Shown: positions 38,658 to 47,457 of the stretch, piece by piece
Layout of the letters: every line of letters starts with the position of its first letter
Position numbering within the stretch: the stretch's first letter is position 1
NCBI RefSeq assembly: GCF_900176385.1
Contig: NZ_FWXN01000007.1
Span: forward strand, 124,001 to 188,000
DNA from: Janibacter indicus
Lineage (GTDB): Bacteria > Actinomycetota > Actinomycetes > Actinomycetales > Dermatophilaceae
Direction: 5' to 3'
Length of the DNA: 64,000 nucleotides
The notes under the pieces: generated by a model
What the model saw: the letters and a program-made list of their open reading frames with translations, nothing else
Told to the model about the DNA's origin: nothing
Database searches by the model: none
Made by a program: the position numbers and the translations under genes

Positions 38658-40157
38658 ATGAGCGCTGACTCCCCGCGGAGCGACACCCTCGAGTCCGTCC
38701 GGCGTGCGGGCGTCGAGACCACCGGCATCGAGATCATCGACGAGGCCGACCGGACCGCCCGCCCGGCCGACCTCTTCTGGCCGTGGTTCGCGGCCAACGT
38801 CTCCGTCTTCGGCATCTCCTACGGCAGCTTCGTCCTCGACTTCGGGATCTCCTTCGGTCAGGCCCTGCTGGTGTCCGTGATCGGCATCGTCGTCTCCTTC
38901 CTGCTGTGCGGGCTCGTCGCCGTGGCGGGCAAGCGCGGCTCGGCACCGACGATGGTCATCTCGCGAGCCGCCTTCGGCGTCCAGGGGCAAAAGCTGCCGG
39001 GCGTCGTCTCGTGGGTCGTCTCGATCGGGTGGGAGACCTTCCTGGCGATCATGGCCACGCTCGCGACGGCGACCGTCATGCGCGAGCTCGGCTGGGGCGG
39101 AGGCACGCCGACCAAGGTCGTCGCCATGCTCGTCGTCGCGGCCCTCATCGTCGGCGCCTCGGTCGCGGGCTACCACCTGATCATGCGTATGCAGTCGTGG
39201 CTGACCTGGCTGACCGGGCTGGCGACGATCGTCTACGTGGGCCTGACCGTGGGGCACATCGAGTGGTCGACCCTGACCTCCCTCGAGGGCGGGTCCTTCC
39301 AGCAGGTGCTCGGCGCGCTCATCATGGTGATGACCGGCTTCGGCCTCGGGTGGATCAACATCGCCGCCGACTGGTCGCGCTACCAGAGCCGCGAGGCCTC
39401 CTCCGGCGCGATCGTCGCGTGGAACACCCTCGGCGGCGCCCTGGCGCCCGCGCTCCTCGTCGCCTACGGCATCGGTCTGGCCGGCTCCGACGAGACCCTG
39501 CGCGCCGGCATCGTCGCCGATCCGGTCGGCACCCTCGCGACGATCCTGCCGACCTGGTACCTCGTGATCTTCGGTGTCGCGGCCGTGCTCGCGCTCGTCT
39601 CGGGCGCCGTCCTGGGCATCTACTCCTCGGGCCTGACCCTGCTGAGCCTCGGGGTGCGCATCCCCCGCCCGGCGGCGGCCGGCCTCGACGGCCTGCTGCT
39701 CACCCTCGGCACGATCTACGTCGTCTTCTTCGCCGAGAACTTCCTTGGCCCCTTCCAGTCCTTCCTCATCACCCTCGGCGTGCCGCTGGCCGCCTGGGCC
39801 GGCATCTTCCTGTCGGACCTCGCGCTGCGCCGGCGTGACTACGACGAGGAGGCGCTCTTCGACGCCCGTGGGCGCTACGGCTCGGTCGACTGGATCTCCA
39901 TCGGCACGATGGTCCTCGCCTCAGTCATCGGCTGGGGTCTGGTGACCAATGCGATGCCCGACTCGACGTGGAACAACTGGCAGGGCTACCTGCTCAAGGC
40001 CTTCCTCGGCACCGAGCTCGTCGAGGACCCCGCCGGCAACTACTGGGCCGGCGACTGGTCCTACGCCAACCTCGGCGTCATCGTCGCCCTCGGGCTCGCC
40101 TTCGTCATCACCCTGGTCGCGCGACGGGGCATCGTGCGGCGGCAGGAGGAGCGATGA
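38658..40157 (+). CDS. NCS1-family nucleobase (cytosine/purine) permease
   Basis: A 499-aa symporter with about 12 helices. After a polar N-terminus come RPADLFWPWFAANVSVFGISYG, the GKRGSAPTMVISRAAFGVQG loop, and TGFGLGWINIAADWSRYQSR, all characteristic of NCS1 transporters. ATG 38658-38660. Its stop overlaps the next gene as ATGA, so it is coupled to a cysteine hydrolase that probably acts on the imported compound or its breakdown product. Confidence 0.92.
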   Translation: MSADSPRSDTLESVRRAGVETTGIEIIDEADRTARPADLFWPWFAANVSVFGISYGSFVLDFGISFGQALLVSVIGIVVSFLLCGLVAVAGKRGSAPTMVISRAAFGVQGQKLPGVVSWVVSIGWETFLAIMATLATATVMRELGWGGGTPTKVVAMLVVAALIVGASVAGYHLIMRMQSWLTWLTGLATIVYVGLTVGHIEWSTLTSLEGGSFQQVLGALIMVMTGFGLGWINIAADWSRYQSREASSGAIVAWNTLGGALAPALLVAYGIGLAGSDETLRAGIVADPVGTLATILPTWYLVIFGVAAVLALVSGAVLGIYSSGLTLLSLGVRIPRPAAAGLDGLLLTLGTIYVVFFAENFLGPFQSFLITLGVPLAAWAGIFLSDLALRRRDYDEEALFDARGRYGSVDWISIGTMVLASVIGWGLVTNAMPDSTWNNWQGYLLKAFLGTELVEDPAGNYWAGDWSYANLGVIVALGLAFVITLVARRGIVRRQEER

Positions 40158-40723
40158 CCGAGCTGCCCCCGCTCGACGACGCCTGGCTGGTGGTCATCGA
40201 CCCCCAGCGGATCTTCGCCGACCCCACCTCGGAGTGGGGCTCGCCGATGTTCGACGACGCGCTCGCGCCGATCAAGTCCCTGCGCTCGAGCTTCGGTGCC
40301 GGGCGCACGATCGTCACGCGGTGGGTCCCCGGCTCGGAACGACCCGGCTCGTGGGGGCCCTACTTCGAGCGCTGGTCCTTCGCTGATCGCCCCGCGACCG
40401 ACCCGGTCTTCGACCTCGTCACCCCGGCCGCGGGCTGGAGCAACCGCGGGTCGGTGGACTGCTCGACCTTCGGCAAGTGGGGTGAGCCGCTGACCCGCAT
40501 CACCGGCCCCACCTCGACGATCGTGCTCGCCGGTGTCTCGACCGACTGCTGCGTCATCTCGACGGCGCTGCCGGCCGCCGACGACGGTGCCACCGTCGTG
40601 GTGGCCGCCGACGCCTGTGCGGGCTCGACCCAGGACAACCACGAGGCCGCCCTGCAGGTCATGGCGCTGTACTCGCCGCAGATCGAGGTCGCGACGAGCG
40701 CGGCGGTGCTCAGCTCACGGTGA
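40154..40723 (+). CDS. Isochorismatase-like cysteine hydrolase
   Basis: A 189-aa hydrolase of the isochorismatase superfamily. The catalytic triad can be placed: Asp16 in VVIDPQRIF, Lys108 in STFGKWGEP, Cys133 in GVSTDCCVIST. The superfamily includes nicotinamidase, RutB-type ureidoacrylate amidohydrolase, biuret and carbamoylsarcosine hydrolases. Coupling to an NCS1 permease favours an amide from nucleobase or related catabolism. It ends 14 bp inside the convergent gene at 40710. Confidence 0.88.
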   Translation: MTELPPLDDAWLVVIDPQRIFADPTSEWGSPMFDDALAPIKSLRSSFGAGRTIVTRWVPGSERPGSWGPYFERWSFADRPATDPVFDLVTPAAGWSNRGSVDCSTFGKWGEPLTRITGPTSTIVLAGVSTDCCVISTALPAADDGATVVVAADACAGSTQDNHEAALQVMALYSPQIEVATSAAVLSSR

Positions 40724-41117
40724 TGTTGACCATCCACGGGATGCCGTAGCGGTCGGTGAAGGAGCCGTACTCGTCACCCCACATCTGCACCTCGAGGGGC
40801 ATCTCGATCTCGGCCCCGGCCGTCAGACCGGCCCAGTAGCTGCGCAGCAGCTCGGTCTCGTCGCCGCTGATGCTGATCGTCACCGAGGTGCCCAGGGTGC
40901 GGGTCATGCCGGGCGGGGTGTCGCTGGCGAAGATCGTGTAGCCCGCCTCGGTGACGAGGCTGGCGTGCATCACCTGGTCGGCGATGTCGCCGGCGTCGGG
41001 CATGCTGTCGCCGAAGGTGTGGACGAGCAGCTCACCCCCGAGCACCGACTGGTAGAACTCCATCGCCTCGCGGGCGTTGCCGTCGAAGTTGAGGTAGGGG
41101 TTGAGTTTGGAAGCCAT
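40710..41117 (-). CDS. PhnB-like VOC-family protein
   Basis: A 135-aa protein starting MASKLNPYLNFDGNAREAMEFYQ and ending SFTDRYGIPWMVNI, the standard pattern of PhnB/YjdN-type 3-demethylubiquinone-methyltransferase-like VOC proteins. ATG 41115-41117. No phn or quinone genes are near; role unknown. Its 3' end overlaps the hydrolase gene by 14 bp tail to tail. Confidence 0.85.
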   Translation of the reverse strand: MASKLNPYLNFDGNAREAMEFYQSVLGGELLVHTFGDSMPDAGDIADQVMHASLVTEAGYTIFASDTPPGMTRTLGTSVTISISGDETELLRSYWAGLTAGAEIEMPLEVQMWGDEYGSFTDRYGIPWMVNITVS

Positions 41118-41127
41118 GGCTCCGACG

Positions 41128-42036
41128 CTAGCCCCGGCCACCGACAGCGGGTAGTGCCGTGGGGCGAACGGGCCGCAGCGCCCGAGCCGCCTCGTGCACC
41201 GCCTCGCCGAGCCGCTCGATCCGCGCGGTGCGCAGCGTCCACGCCTGCCAGTACAGCGGGACGTCGCGGTGCTCCCGCTGACGCAGCAGCACCAGCCGGC
41301 CGGTGTCGAGGTCATCGCCCACCTGGGCCTCCGGGAGCATGGCCCACCCCAGCCCGGCCCGCACTGCCGCGGCGAAGCCCTCCGAGGAGGGCACCTGCGA
41401 GGTCGGCGGGACCACGCCGACCCCGAGGTCGCGCAGCACCCCGTGCTGCAGGTCGTCCTTGGCGTTGAAGCGCAGGACCGGCATGCGCTCCCAGTCGTGC
41501 CCACGGCCCTTCGCGAACTCCTCCGCCAGCGGTGCCGCTGCCACCGGCAGGTAGCGCATCGACCCGAGCGGTTCGGTGCGGCAGCCCGCGACCGGGGTCG
41601 GGTCGGCGGTCACGGCCCCCACGACCGCACCCCGCCGCAGGTGGTCGGCGCTGTACTCCTCGTCCTCGACCTCGAGGTGCAGCCGCACGTCAGGCCAGCC
41701 CGACGCGGTCGCGAGCACCGGCTCGAACCACGTCGCGAGGGAGTCGGCGTTGACGGCGACCGGGAGCTCGACGGGAGCGGACCCCCCTTCGCCCAGGTCG
41801 GCGCGGAGCTGGTCGGCGAGCAGGACCATCTGCCGAGCCGTGCGCACGACCGCCGTGCCGGCGGCGGTGGCCCGCACGGGAGCGCTGCGCTCGACGAGCA
41901 CCCGGCCGGCCGCGGCCTCGAGCGCCTTGATCCGCTGGCTGACGGCGGAGGGGGTGATGCCCAGCGCACCGGCCGCCGCCTCGAAGGTTCCCTCGTCGAC
42001 GACGGCGAGCAGGGCGCGGAGCTGATCGATCTGCAT
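41128..42036 (-). CDS. lysG: LysR-family regulator LysG/ArgP
   Basis: A 302-aa LTTR. The N-terminal winged HTH (MQIDQLRALLAVVDEGTFEAAAGALGITPSAVSQRIKALE) and the effector domain with VAVNADSLATWFEPVL are typical of LysG/ArgP, which sense basic amino acids. It is divergent from a lysE gene 70 bp away, the classic Corynebacterium-type arrangement in which LysG with lysine, arginine or histidine activates lysE. ATG at 42034-42036. Confidence 0.92.
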   Translation of the reverse strand: MQIDQLRALLAVVDEGTFEAAAGALGITPSAVSQRIKALEAAAGRVLVERSAPVRATAAGTAVVRTARQMVLLADQLRADLGEGGSAPVELPVAVNADSLATWFEPVLATASGWPDVRLHLEVEDEEYSADHLRRGAVVGAVTADPTPVAGCRTEPLGSMRYLPVAAAPLAEEFAKGRGHDWERMPVLRFNAKDDLQHGVLRDLGVGVVPPTSQVPSSEGFAAAVRAGLGWAMLPEAQVGDDLDTGRLVLLRQREHRDVPLYWQAWTLRTARIERLGEAVHEAARALRPVRPTALPAVGGRG

Positions 42037-42106
42037 GAAGCAATGCTAATGACACTGCAGACTCTTTCGCTGGCCTTCAGGTGGACCCGACGCCTACCGT
42101 CAGCCC
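42037..42106. promoter_or_regulatory. lysG-lysE divergent control region
   Basis: The 70-bp spacer is noticeably AT-richer near the lysG start (AAGCAATGCTAATGACACTG). It must contain both promoters and the LysG site; the AATGCTAATGACACT stretch is the best candidate for an LTTR box, but I cannot delimit it. Confidence 0.5.
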
Positions 42107-42700
42107 GTGATCGTCTCCGCCGTCGCTGGCCTGCTCACCGGCCTCACCCTCATCGTCGCCATCGGCGCGCAAAATGCCTTCGTGCTGCGCCAAGGGATCC
42201 GGCGTGAGCACCTGGCCCCCGTCGTGCTCATCTGCATCGCCGCCGACACCCTGCTCATCATGCTCGGCACGGCGGGTGTGGGCGCACTCGTCAGCGACCA
42301 CCCGACCGCGGTGCGCGTCGTCACCTGGCTCGGCGCGGCCTACCTCGTGGGTTACGGCCTGCTCGCCCTGCGCCGGGCCGCGTCGCCGGAGGGCCTCGAG
42401 GCCACCGCTCTTGCCGGCCGCGGGTCGGTCATCGCGAGCACGCTCGCCATCACCTTCCTCAACCCGCACGTCTACCTCGACACCGTGCTCATGCTCGGGT
42501 CGATCGCCAACGGGCACGGCGAGCAGCGGTGGGCCTTCGCGACGGGGGCGGCGCTCGGCAGCATCGTGTGGTTCACCGGCCTCGGCCTCGGGGCCCGGGC
42601 GCTCGCCGGCCCGCTGGGCCGCCCGGGGACGTGGCGCGTCCTCGACGGCCTCATCGGCCTGACGATGATCGGGCTGGCGGTCCTGCTCGTCAGCCGTTGA
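42107..42700 (+). CDS. lysE: L-lysine/L-arginine exporter LysE
   Basis: A 197-aa membrane protein of the LysE superfamily with about six hydrophobic segments. The signature IVAIGAQNAFVLRQGIRREH lies at residues 15-35 and FLNPHVYLDTV in the middle. It exports excess basic amino acids. The GTG start is at 42107-42109. It ends 9 bp before the convergent hflX stop. Confidence 0.93.
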   Translation: MIVSAVAGLLTGLTLIVAIGAQNAFVLRQGIRREHLAPVVLICIAADTLLIMLGTAGVGALVSDHPTAVRVVTWLGAAYLVGYGLLALRRAASPEGLEATALAGRGSVIASTLAITFLNPHVYLDTVLMLGSIANGHGEQRWAFATGAALGSIVWFTGLGLGARALAGPLGRPGTWRVLDGLIGLTMIGLAVLLVSR

Positions 42701-42709
42701 CCGCGACGG

Positions 42710-44230
42710 TCAGCCGGCCGCCGACGTCGTGGCGAAGGGGGTCAGCTCGGCCGCGAGGTCACCGTGCACCCGGGCGACGACGAGCGTGCCCTGGCCCAGG
42801 TGCTCCTCGGAGAGGATCTCGGCCTCGTCGTGCAGCCGGCTGACGAGGTCGCCGCGCGAGTAGGGCAGGAGGACCTCGACGTCGATGTCGGGCTTGGGCA
42901 GCTCGTCGGCGACGAGCTGGAGCAGCTCCTCGACCCCGGCGCCGGTGCGCGCCGACACGGCGATCGAGTGGCGCTCGTGCCGCAGGATCCGGTCGACGAC
43001 CTCGGGGTCGGCGGCGTCAGCCTTGTTGACGACCACGACCTCCTTGACGTCGGTCGCGTCGACGTCGGCCAGCACCGCGCGCACGGCCGAGATCTGGCCC
43101 TCGGGGTCGGGGTGCGAGCCGTCGACGACGTGCAGGAGCAGGTCGGCGTCGGCGACCTCCTCGAGCGTGGAGCGGAAGGCCTCGACGAGCTGGTGCGGCA
43201 GCGCCCGGACGAAGCCGACGGTGTCGGTGAGCGTGTACTCGCGCCCGTCGGGCGTTTCGGCGCGACGCACGGTGGTGTCGAGAGTCGCGAAGAGCTGGTT
43301 GTCGACGAGGACGCCCGCGTGGGTGAGGCGGTTGAGCAGGGTCGACTTGCCGGCGTTGGTGTAGCCGGCGATGGCCACGGCCGGCACCTCGTGGTGCGCG
43401 CGGGCCGCGCGACGGGTGTCGCGGTGGGTCTTCATGCCGGCGAGCTCGCGCTTGAGCTTGGCGATGCGGGAGTTGATCCGGCGGCGGTCGAGCTCGATCT
43501 TGGTCTCACCCGGACCACGCGAGCCCATGCCCTGACCGCCGGCGGCCTGACCACCGGCCTGCCGGGACATCGACTCGCCCCAGCCACGCAGGCGCGGCAG
43601 GAGGTACTGCAGCTGGGCCAGCTCGACCTGCGCCTTGCCCTCACGGGACTTGGCGTGCTGGGCGAAGATGTCGAGGATCAGGGCGGTGCGGTCGATGACC
43701 TTGACCTTGACGACGTCCTCGAGGGCACGCCGCTGGCTCGGTGCCAGCTCGGTGTCGCAGACCACGGTGTCGGCGCCCTCGGCGACGACGATCTCCTTGA
43801 GCTCCTGGGCCTTGCCCGAGCCGAGATAGGTGCTGGGGTCAGGGGTCTGGCGCCGCTGCAGGACACCGGCGAGCACCTCGGAGCCGGCCGTCTCGGCCAG
43901 GGCCGCCAGCTCACGCAGGGAGTTCTCCGCGTCGGCAACGGTCCCGTCGCTCCAGACCGCCGCGAGAACGACGCGCTCCAGACGCAGCTGCCGGTACTCG
44001 ACCTCGGTGATGTCCTCGAGCTCGGTCGACAGGCCCTGCACACGGCGCAGGGCGGAGCGCTCCTCGCGGTCGAACTGGTCGCCGTCGTAGTCGATGTCGC
44101 CAGCCGGCTCGAGGAAGCCGTCGCGGTCGGCCAGCGCCTGGGCGCGGCGGGAGAGCACCCGGTCGATGATCGGGCTGGGGGTGGTGTCGTCGTCGGCGTC
44201 GTCGTGGGCGCTGTGCAGTGGTTCGGTCAT
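42710..44230 (-). CDS. hflX: GTPase HflX
   Basis: A 506-aa ribosome-associated GTPase that rescues or splits stalled or stressed 70S/100S ribosomes. The N-terminal HflX domain (TYLGSGKAQELKE, DTELAPSQRRALED), the glycine-rich GESMSRQAGGQ-GSRGPGETKIE region and the G domain (G1 AGYTNAGKST, G3 DTVGF, G4 NKAD) are present. The start is ATG 44228-44230 with GAGGAG about 5 nt upstream. Confidence 0.95.
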   Translation of the reverse strand: MTEPLHSAHDDADDDTTPSPIIDRVLSRRAQALADRDGFLEPAGDIDYDGDQFDREERSALRRVQGLSTELEDITEVEYRQLRLERVVLAAVWSDGTVADAENSLRELAALAETAGSEVLAGVLQRRQTPDPSTYLGSGKAQELKEIVVAEGADTVVCDTELAPSQRRALEDVVKVKVIDRTALILDIFAQHAKSREGKAQVELAQLQYLLPRLRGWGESMSRQAGGQAAGGQGMGSRGPGETKIELDRRRINSRIAKLKRELAGMKTHRDTRRAARAHHEVPAVAIAGYTNAGKSTLLNRLTHAGVLVDNQLFATLDTTVRRAETPDGREYTLTDTVGFVRALPHQLVEAFRSTLEEVADADLLLHVVDGSHPDPEGQISAVRAVLADVDATDVKEVVVVNKADAADPEVVDRILRHERHSIAVSARTGAGVEELLQLVADELPKPDIDVEVLLPYSRGDLVSRLHDEAEILSEEHLGQGTLVVARVHGDLAAELTPFATTSAAG

Positions 44231-44273
44231 GTTCTCCTCAGGATCTCACCCTGCAACGCCGCAGGGCCAACCA

Positions 44274-44538
44274 TTAGTCCCGGCCGTCCCCCATGACGGC
44301 ATTGACGGCCTGCCCGAAGGCGCCCGCGACGAGGATCTCGATGCCCTCCTCTCCCTGATGGGTGACGACGCTGGTCGACCCGTCGGCAGCGCGGTGGTAG
44401 GCGTGCGGTGTCACCGGCCCGGGCTGGGACTCCAAGGCACCAGAACCCGTAGACCTGCCCGTCAGCGGCCTCGAGGTAGCCGGCGTCGATCGTCGTCTCG
44501 ACCCCTCGTGATGCGAGATGCTGTCGAGCGAGCGCCAT
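44274..44538 (-). pseudogene. Small hypothetical gene with one-base frameshift
   Basis: ATG 44536-44538 opens MALARQHLASRGVETTIDAGYLEAADGQVYG; a single extra T-A pair near 44444-44445 then shifts the frame. Dropping it gives SGALESQPGPVTPHAYHRAADGSTSVV and a clean C-terminus EILVAGAFGQAVNAVMGDGRD ending at TAA 44274-44276, about 87 aa in total. I do not recognise the family. It is divergent from the permease at 44558 and overlaps its possible upstream start codon. Confidence 0.55.
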
Positions 44539-44557
44539 GAGCGTAGGGTCTCCAGCC

Positions 44558-45994
44558 GTGTCCGACTCCCCCACCACCGTCCCCGAGCACGAGCACCTCG
44601 ACCGCGGGCTCAACCCCCGCCACGTGCAGTTCATCGCGCTCGGCACCGCCATCGGCACCGGCCTCTTCTACGGCTCCTCCGAGACGATCCAGGCCGCCGG
44701 CCCGGCCGTCCTCGTTGCCTACGCCGTGGCCGGCTTCATGGTCTACATCGTCATGCGCGCCCTCGGTGAGATGGCGGTCCGCCATCCCGTGGCCGGGTCC
44801 TTCGCGCAGTACGCAGGCTCCTTCCTCGGCCCCTACGCCGGCTTCATCGTCGGCTGGGTCTTCTGGCTCGAGCTCGCGGTCGTCGCGATCGCCGACATGA
44901 CCGCCGTCGCGACCTACATGGGGCTGTGGTTCCCCGGCGTCCCCGGCTGGGTGTGGATGGTCGCGGCGATCGCCCTCATCGGCGCCCTCAACCTCCTGGC
45001 GGTGCGGGTCTTCGGGGAGATGGAGTTCTGGTTCTCCCTCATCAAGGTGACGGCGATCATCGCCCTCGTCGTCGGTGGGCTGGCGCTCATCCTCTGGGGG
45101 CGCGAGGTCGGCGGCACGACCCCGGACGTCGCCCACCTGTGGAGCCACGACGGCTTCGCCCCCTTCGGCCTGTGGGGCATCATCATGAGCTTCAGCGTCG
45201 TCGTCTTCTCCTTCGGCGGCATCGAGACGCTCGGGATGACGGCCGGCGAGGCCGACGACCCCGAGCACTCCATCGCACGCGCGGTCAACACCGTGCCCTT
45301 CCGCATCCTGCTCTTCTACGTGGCGGCGCTCGCGGTGATCATGTCGATCATCCCGTGGGACGAGGTCACCGGCGAGTCCTCCCCCTTCGTCGAGGTCTTC
45401 GCCGCGCTCCAGGTCCCCGCGGCGCAGCACGTGATGAACTTCGTCGTCCTCACCGCTGCCCTGTCGGCGATGAACGCGATCTTCTACGCCTGCTCACGCA
45501 CGATGTACGGCCTCGCCGAGCAGGGTCACGCGCCGCGCTCCTTCCTCCACCTGTCGCCGCGGGCGCACATCCCGATCTACCCGGTGCTGTGCATGTTCGG
45601 TGCGGGTGCGGTGGGCCTCGTGCTCTTCCTCGTCATCGAGGACCGGCTCTTCTTCTTCGTCGCCGCGATCGCGTCCTTCGCGACAGTCTTCACCTGGCTG
45701 ATGATCCTGCTCGCGCACTGGCGGATGCGGGCCGGCATGGCCCGCGCGGGCGTGGCACCCACCGGCTTCGCGATGCCCTTCTTCCCGATCCTCAACGTCA
45801 TCGCGATGGCCTTCATGGTCGGCGTCATCGTGCTGCTGGCGACGACCGAGTCCGGCCGCGACGCCTTCTTCGTCGGTGCCGGCGCCCTCGTGTTCCTCAC
45901 GATCGCATGGTTCACCCTCGTGCGGGACGAAGGGAGGGCGCCGATCGTCCTCGAGGACGCGGCTCACCTCTCCGGTGACAGCTCCCGGGTGTAG
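44558..45994 (+). CDS. APC-family amino-acid permease
   Basis: A 478-aa, 12-helix amino-acid transporter of the AnsP/GabP/AroP group. The N-terminal signature RGLNPRHVQFIALGTAIGTGLFYG and VRHPVAGSFAQYAGSFLGPYAG are diagnostic. GTG 44558-44560 is taken as the start; an in-frame ATG at 44537 would add seven residues but lies across the divergent gene's start. Substrate not predictable. Its 3' end overlaps the phoD-like pseudogene by 31 bp tail to tail. Confidence 0.9.
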   Translation: MSDSPTTVPEHEHLDRGLNPRHVQFIALGTAIGTGLFYGSSETIQAAGPAVLVAYAVAGFMVYIVMRALGEMAVRHPVAGSFAQYAGSFLGPYAGFIVGWVFWLELAVVAIADMTAVATYMGLWFPGVPGWVWMVAAIALIGALNLLAVRVFGEMEFWFSLIKVTAIIALVVGGLALILWGREVGGTTPDVAHLWSHDGFAPFGLWGIIMSFSVVVFSFGGIETLGMTAGEADDPEHSIARAVNTVPFRILLFYVAALAVIMSIIPWDEVTGESSPFVEVFAALQVPAAQHVMNFVVLTAALSAMNAIFYACSRTMYGLAEQGHAPRSFLHLSPRAHIPIYPVLCMFGAGAVGLVLFLVIEDRLFFFVAAIASFATVFTWLMILLAHWRMRAGMARAGVAPTGFAMPFFPILNVIAMAFMVGVIVLLATTESGRDAFFVGAGALVFLTIAWFTLVRDEGRAPIVLEDAAHLSGDSSRV

Positions 45995-47390
45995 AGCACG
46001 CCGCCGCGGGCATCGCGCAGGGTGACGGTCAGCGTGCCGTCGTCGGCGATGCCGGCGTGCCCGAAGAACTGGTTGCCCCCGCGCGGCGACTGGTTGGGGT
46101 AGTCGGCACTCTTGACGAAGTCGACCCGCGGGCCGAAGGTCGCGTCCATCTCGTTGGGCCCGAAGGTGCCGGCGTTGATCGGACCGGCGACGAACTCCCA
46201 GAAGGGTCGGAAGTCGGTGAAGGCCGCTCGCTCGGGGCTGTAGTGGTGGGCCGCGCAGTAGTGCACGTCGGCGGTGATCCACACGACGCCGGGCACGTCC
46301 TTGATCTCGCGCAGCAGCCACGCCAGCTCGATCTCTTTGCCGAGCGGGGCACCCGGGTCCCGATTGGCCAGCGACTCCTGGGCGTCGCCGTCCGGGACGA
46401 CGATCCCGATCGGCAGGTCGGCCGAGATGACCTTCCAGGTGGCCTTCGACGCCTTGAGCTCGGCCGCCAGCCAGCGCACCTGCTCGTCGCCGATGAGCGA
46501 GGTCCGATGCCCTTCGAGCCCAGCGGTGTTGGGGTCCTTGTAGGTGCGCATGTCGAGGCAGAAGACGTCGAGGTGCCTGCCCCGGGAGACCTTGCGGTGG
46601 ATGCGCTGCCCGTCCCGACGGTCCTGGCCGTTGCTGATCGGCTGCCACTCCCACCACGCCTGCTTGGCCCAGCGGGCGAGGACGTCGACACGCTGCTCAC
46701 GGTCGTAGGCGGGGTCGGTGAGGATCTCGCCGGGGTACCAGTTGTTGGTCGTCTCGTGGTCGTCCCACTGGGCCAGCACCGGCACGTCCGCGTACATCGC
46801 CCGCAGGTTGTCGTCGAGGTGGTTGTAGCGGTGCCGGCCACGGAACTCCGCGAGGCTCTGCGCCCGCTCCTCCACCTCGGGGATGACGAGGTTGCGCCAG
46901 ACCTGCCCGTCGGGCTCGGTGACGCGGGCCTCGATCGGCCCGTCGGCGTAGATGGTGTCACCGCAGTGCACGAAGAAGTCGGGACGGGTCTCGTGCATCG
47001 TCCGGTAGGCCGTGTACCCGCCGAGGTCGGGGTTGATCCCCCACCCCTGGCCCGCCGTGTCCCCGGTCCACACGAAGGACTGGCCGGACCGACCACGCGG
47101 TGCCGTCGTGAAGGTCAGGTCCGCGGTCTGCCCCCTTCGCCCCTCCTCGTCCTCGAAGGCGACCTCGATCTCGTGCCGCCGCCCCGGGGCGAGTTGCCGC
47201 AGGTCGATCTTGCCCGGGCCCAGATCACCGCCGAGTTGGTCGTGACGTCGCCCGAGGCGACGCCGGAGGGCAGCAGTGGCCGGCTGCGGTGCACCTGGAA
47301 GGGGGCGGCGACGGCCGACGGCTGGAGGGCCGCCGCACCGGCAGCGGCGACGGTGGTGGACAGGACGACGCGACGGGAGATCTTGGGCAT
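45964..47390 (-). pseudogene. Second PhoD-family phosphatase, with internal deletion and frameshift
   Basis: ATG 47388-47390 opens a Tat signal (PKISRRVVLSTTVAAAG) and the PhoD beta-domain start PLLPSGVASGDVTTNSAVIWA. The rest of the enzyme is in another frame from about 47223: IDLRQLAPGRRHEIEV, then WTGDTAGQG, CGDTIYADGPIE, WDDHETTNNWY and TADVHYCAAHHY, a complete PhoD metal site. Compared with the intact copy at 15336, roughly 40-45 residues are missing at the junction, where GGGCCCGGG occurs. A deletion between short GC-rich repeats fits. Unless the sequence is wrong, the exported enzyme cannot be made. Confidence 0.85.
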
Positions 47391-47457
47391 GGGTCGAGGC
47401 TCCCGCGCCCGGGTGGCGACGACGTGGGCACCAGGTGGCCGGCACGTGACCGGCAGG

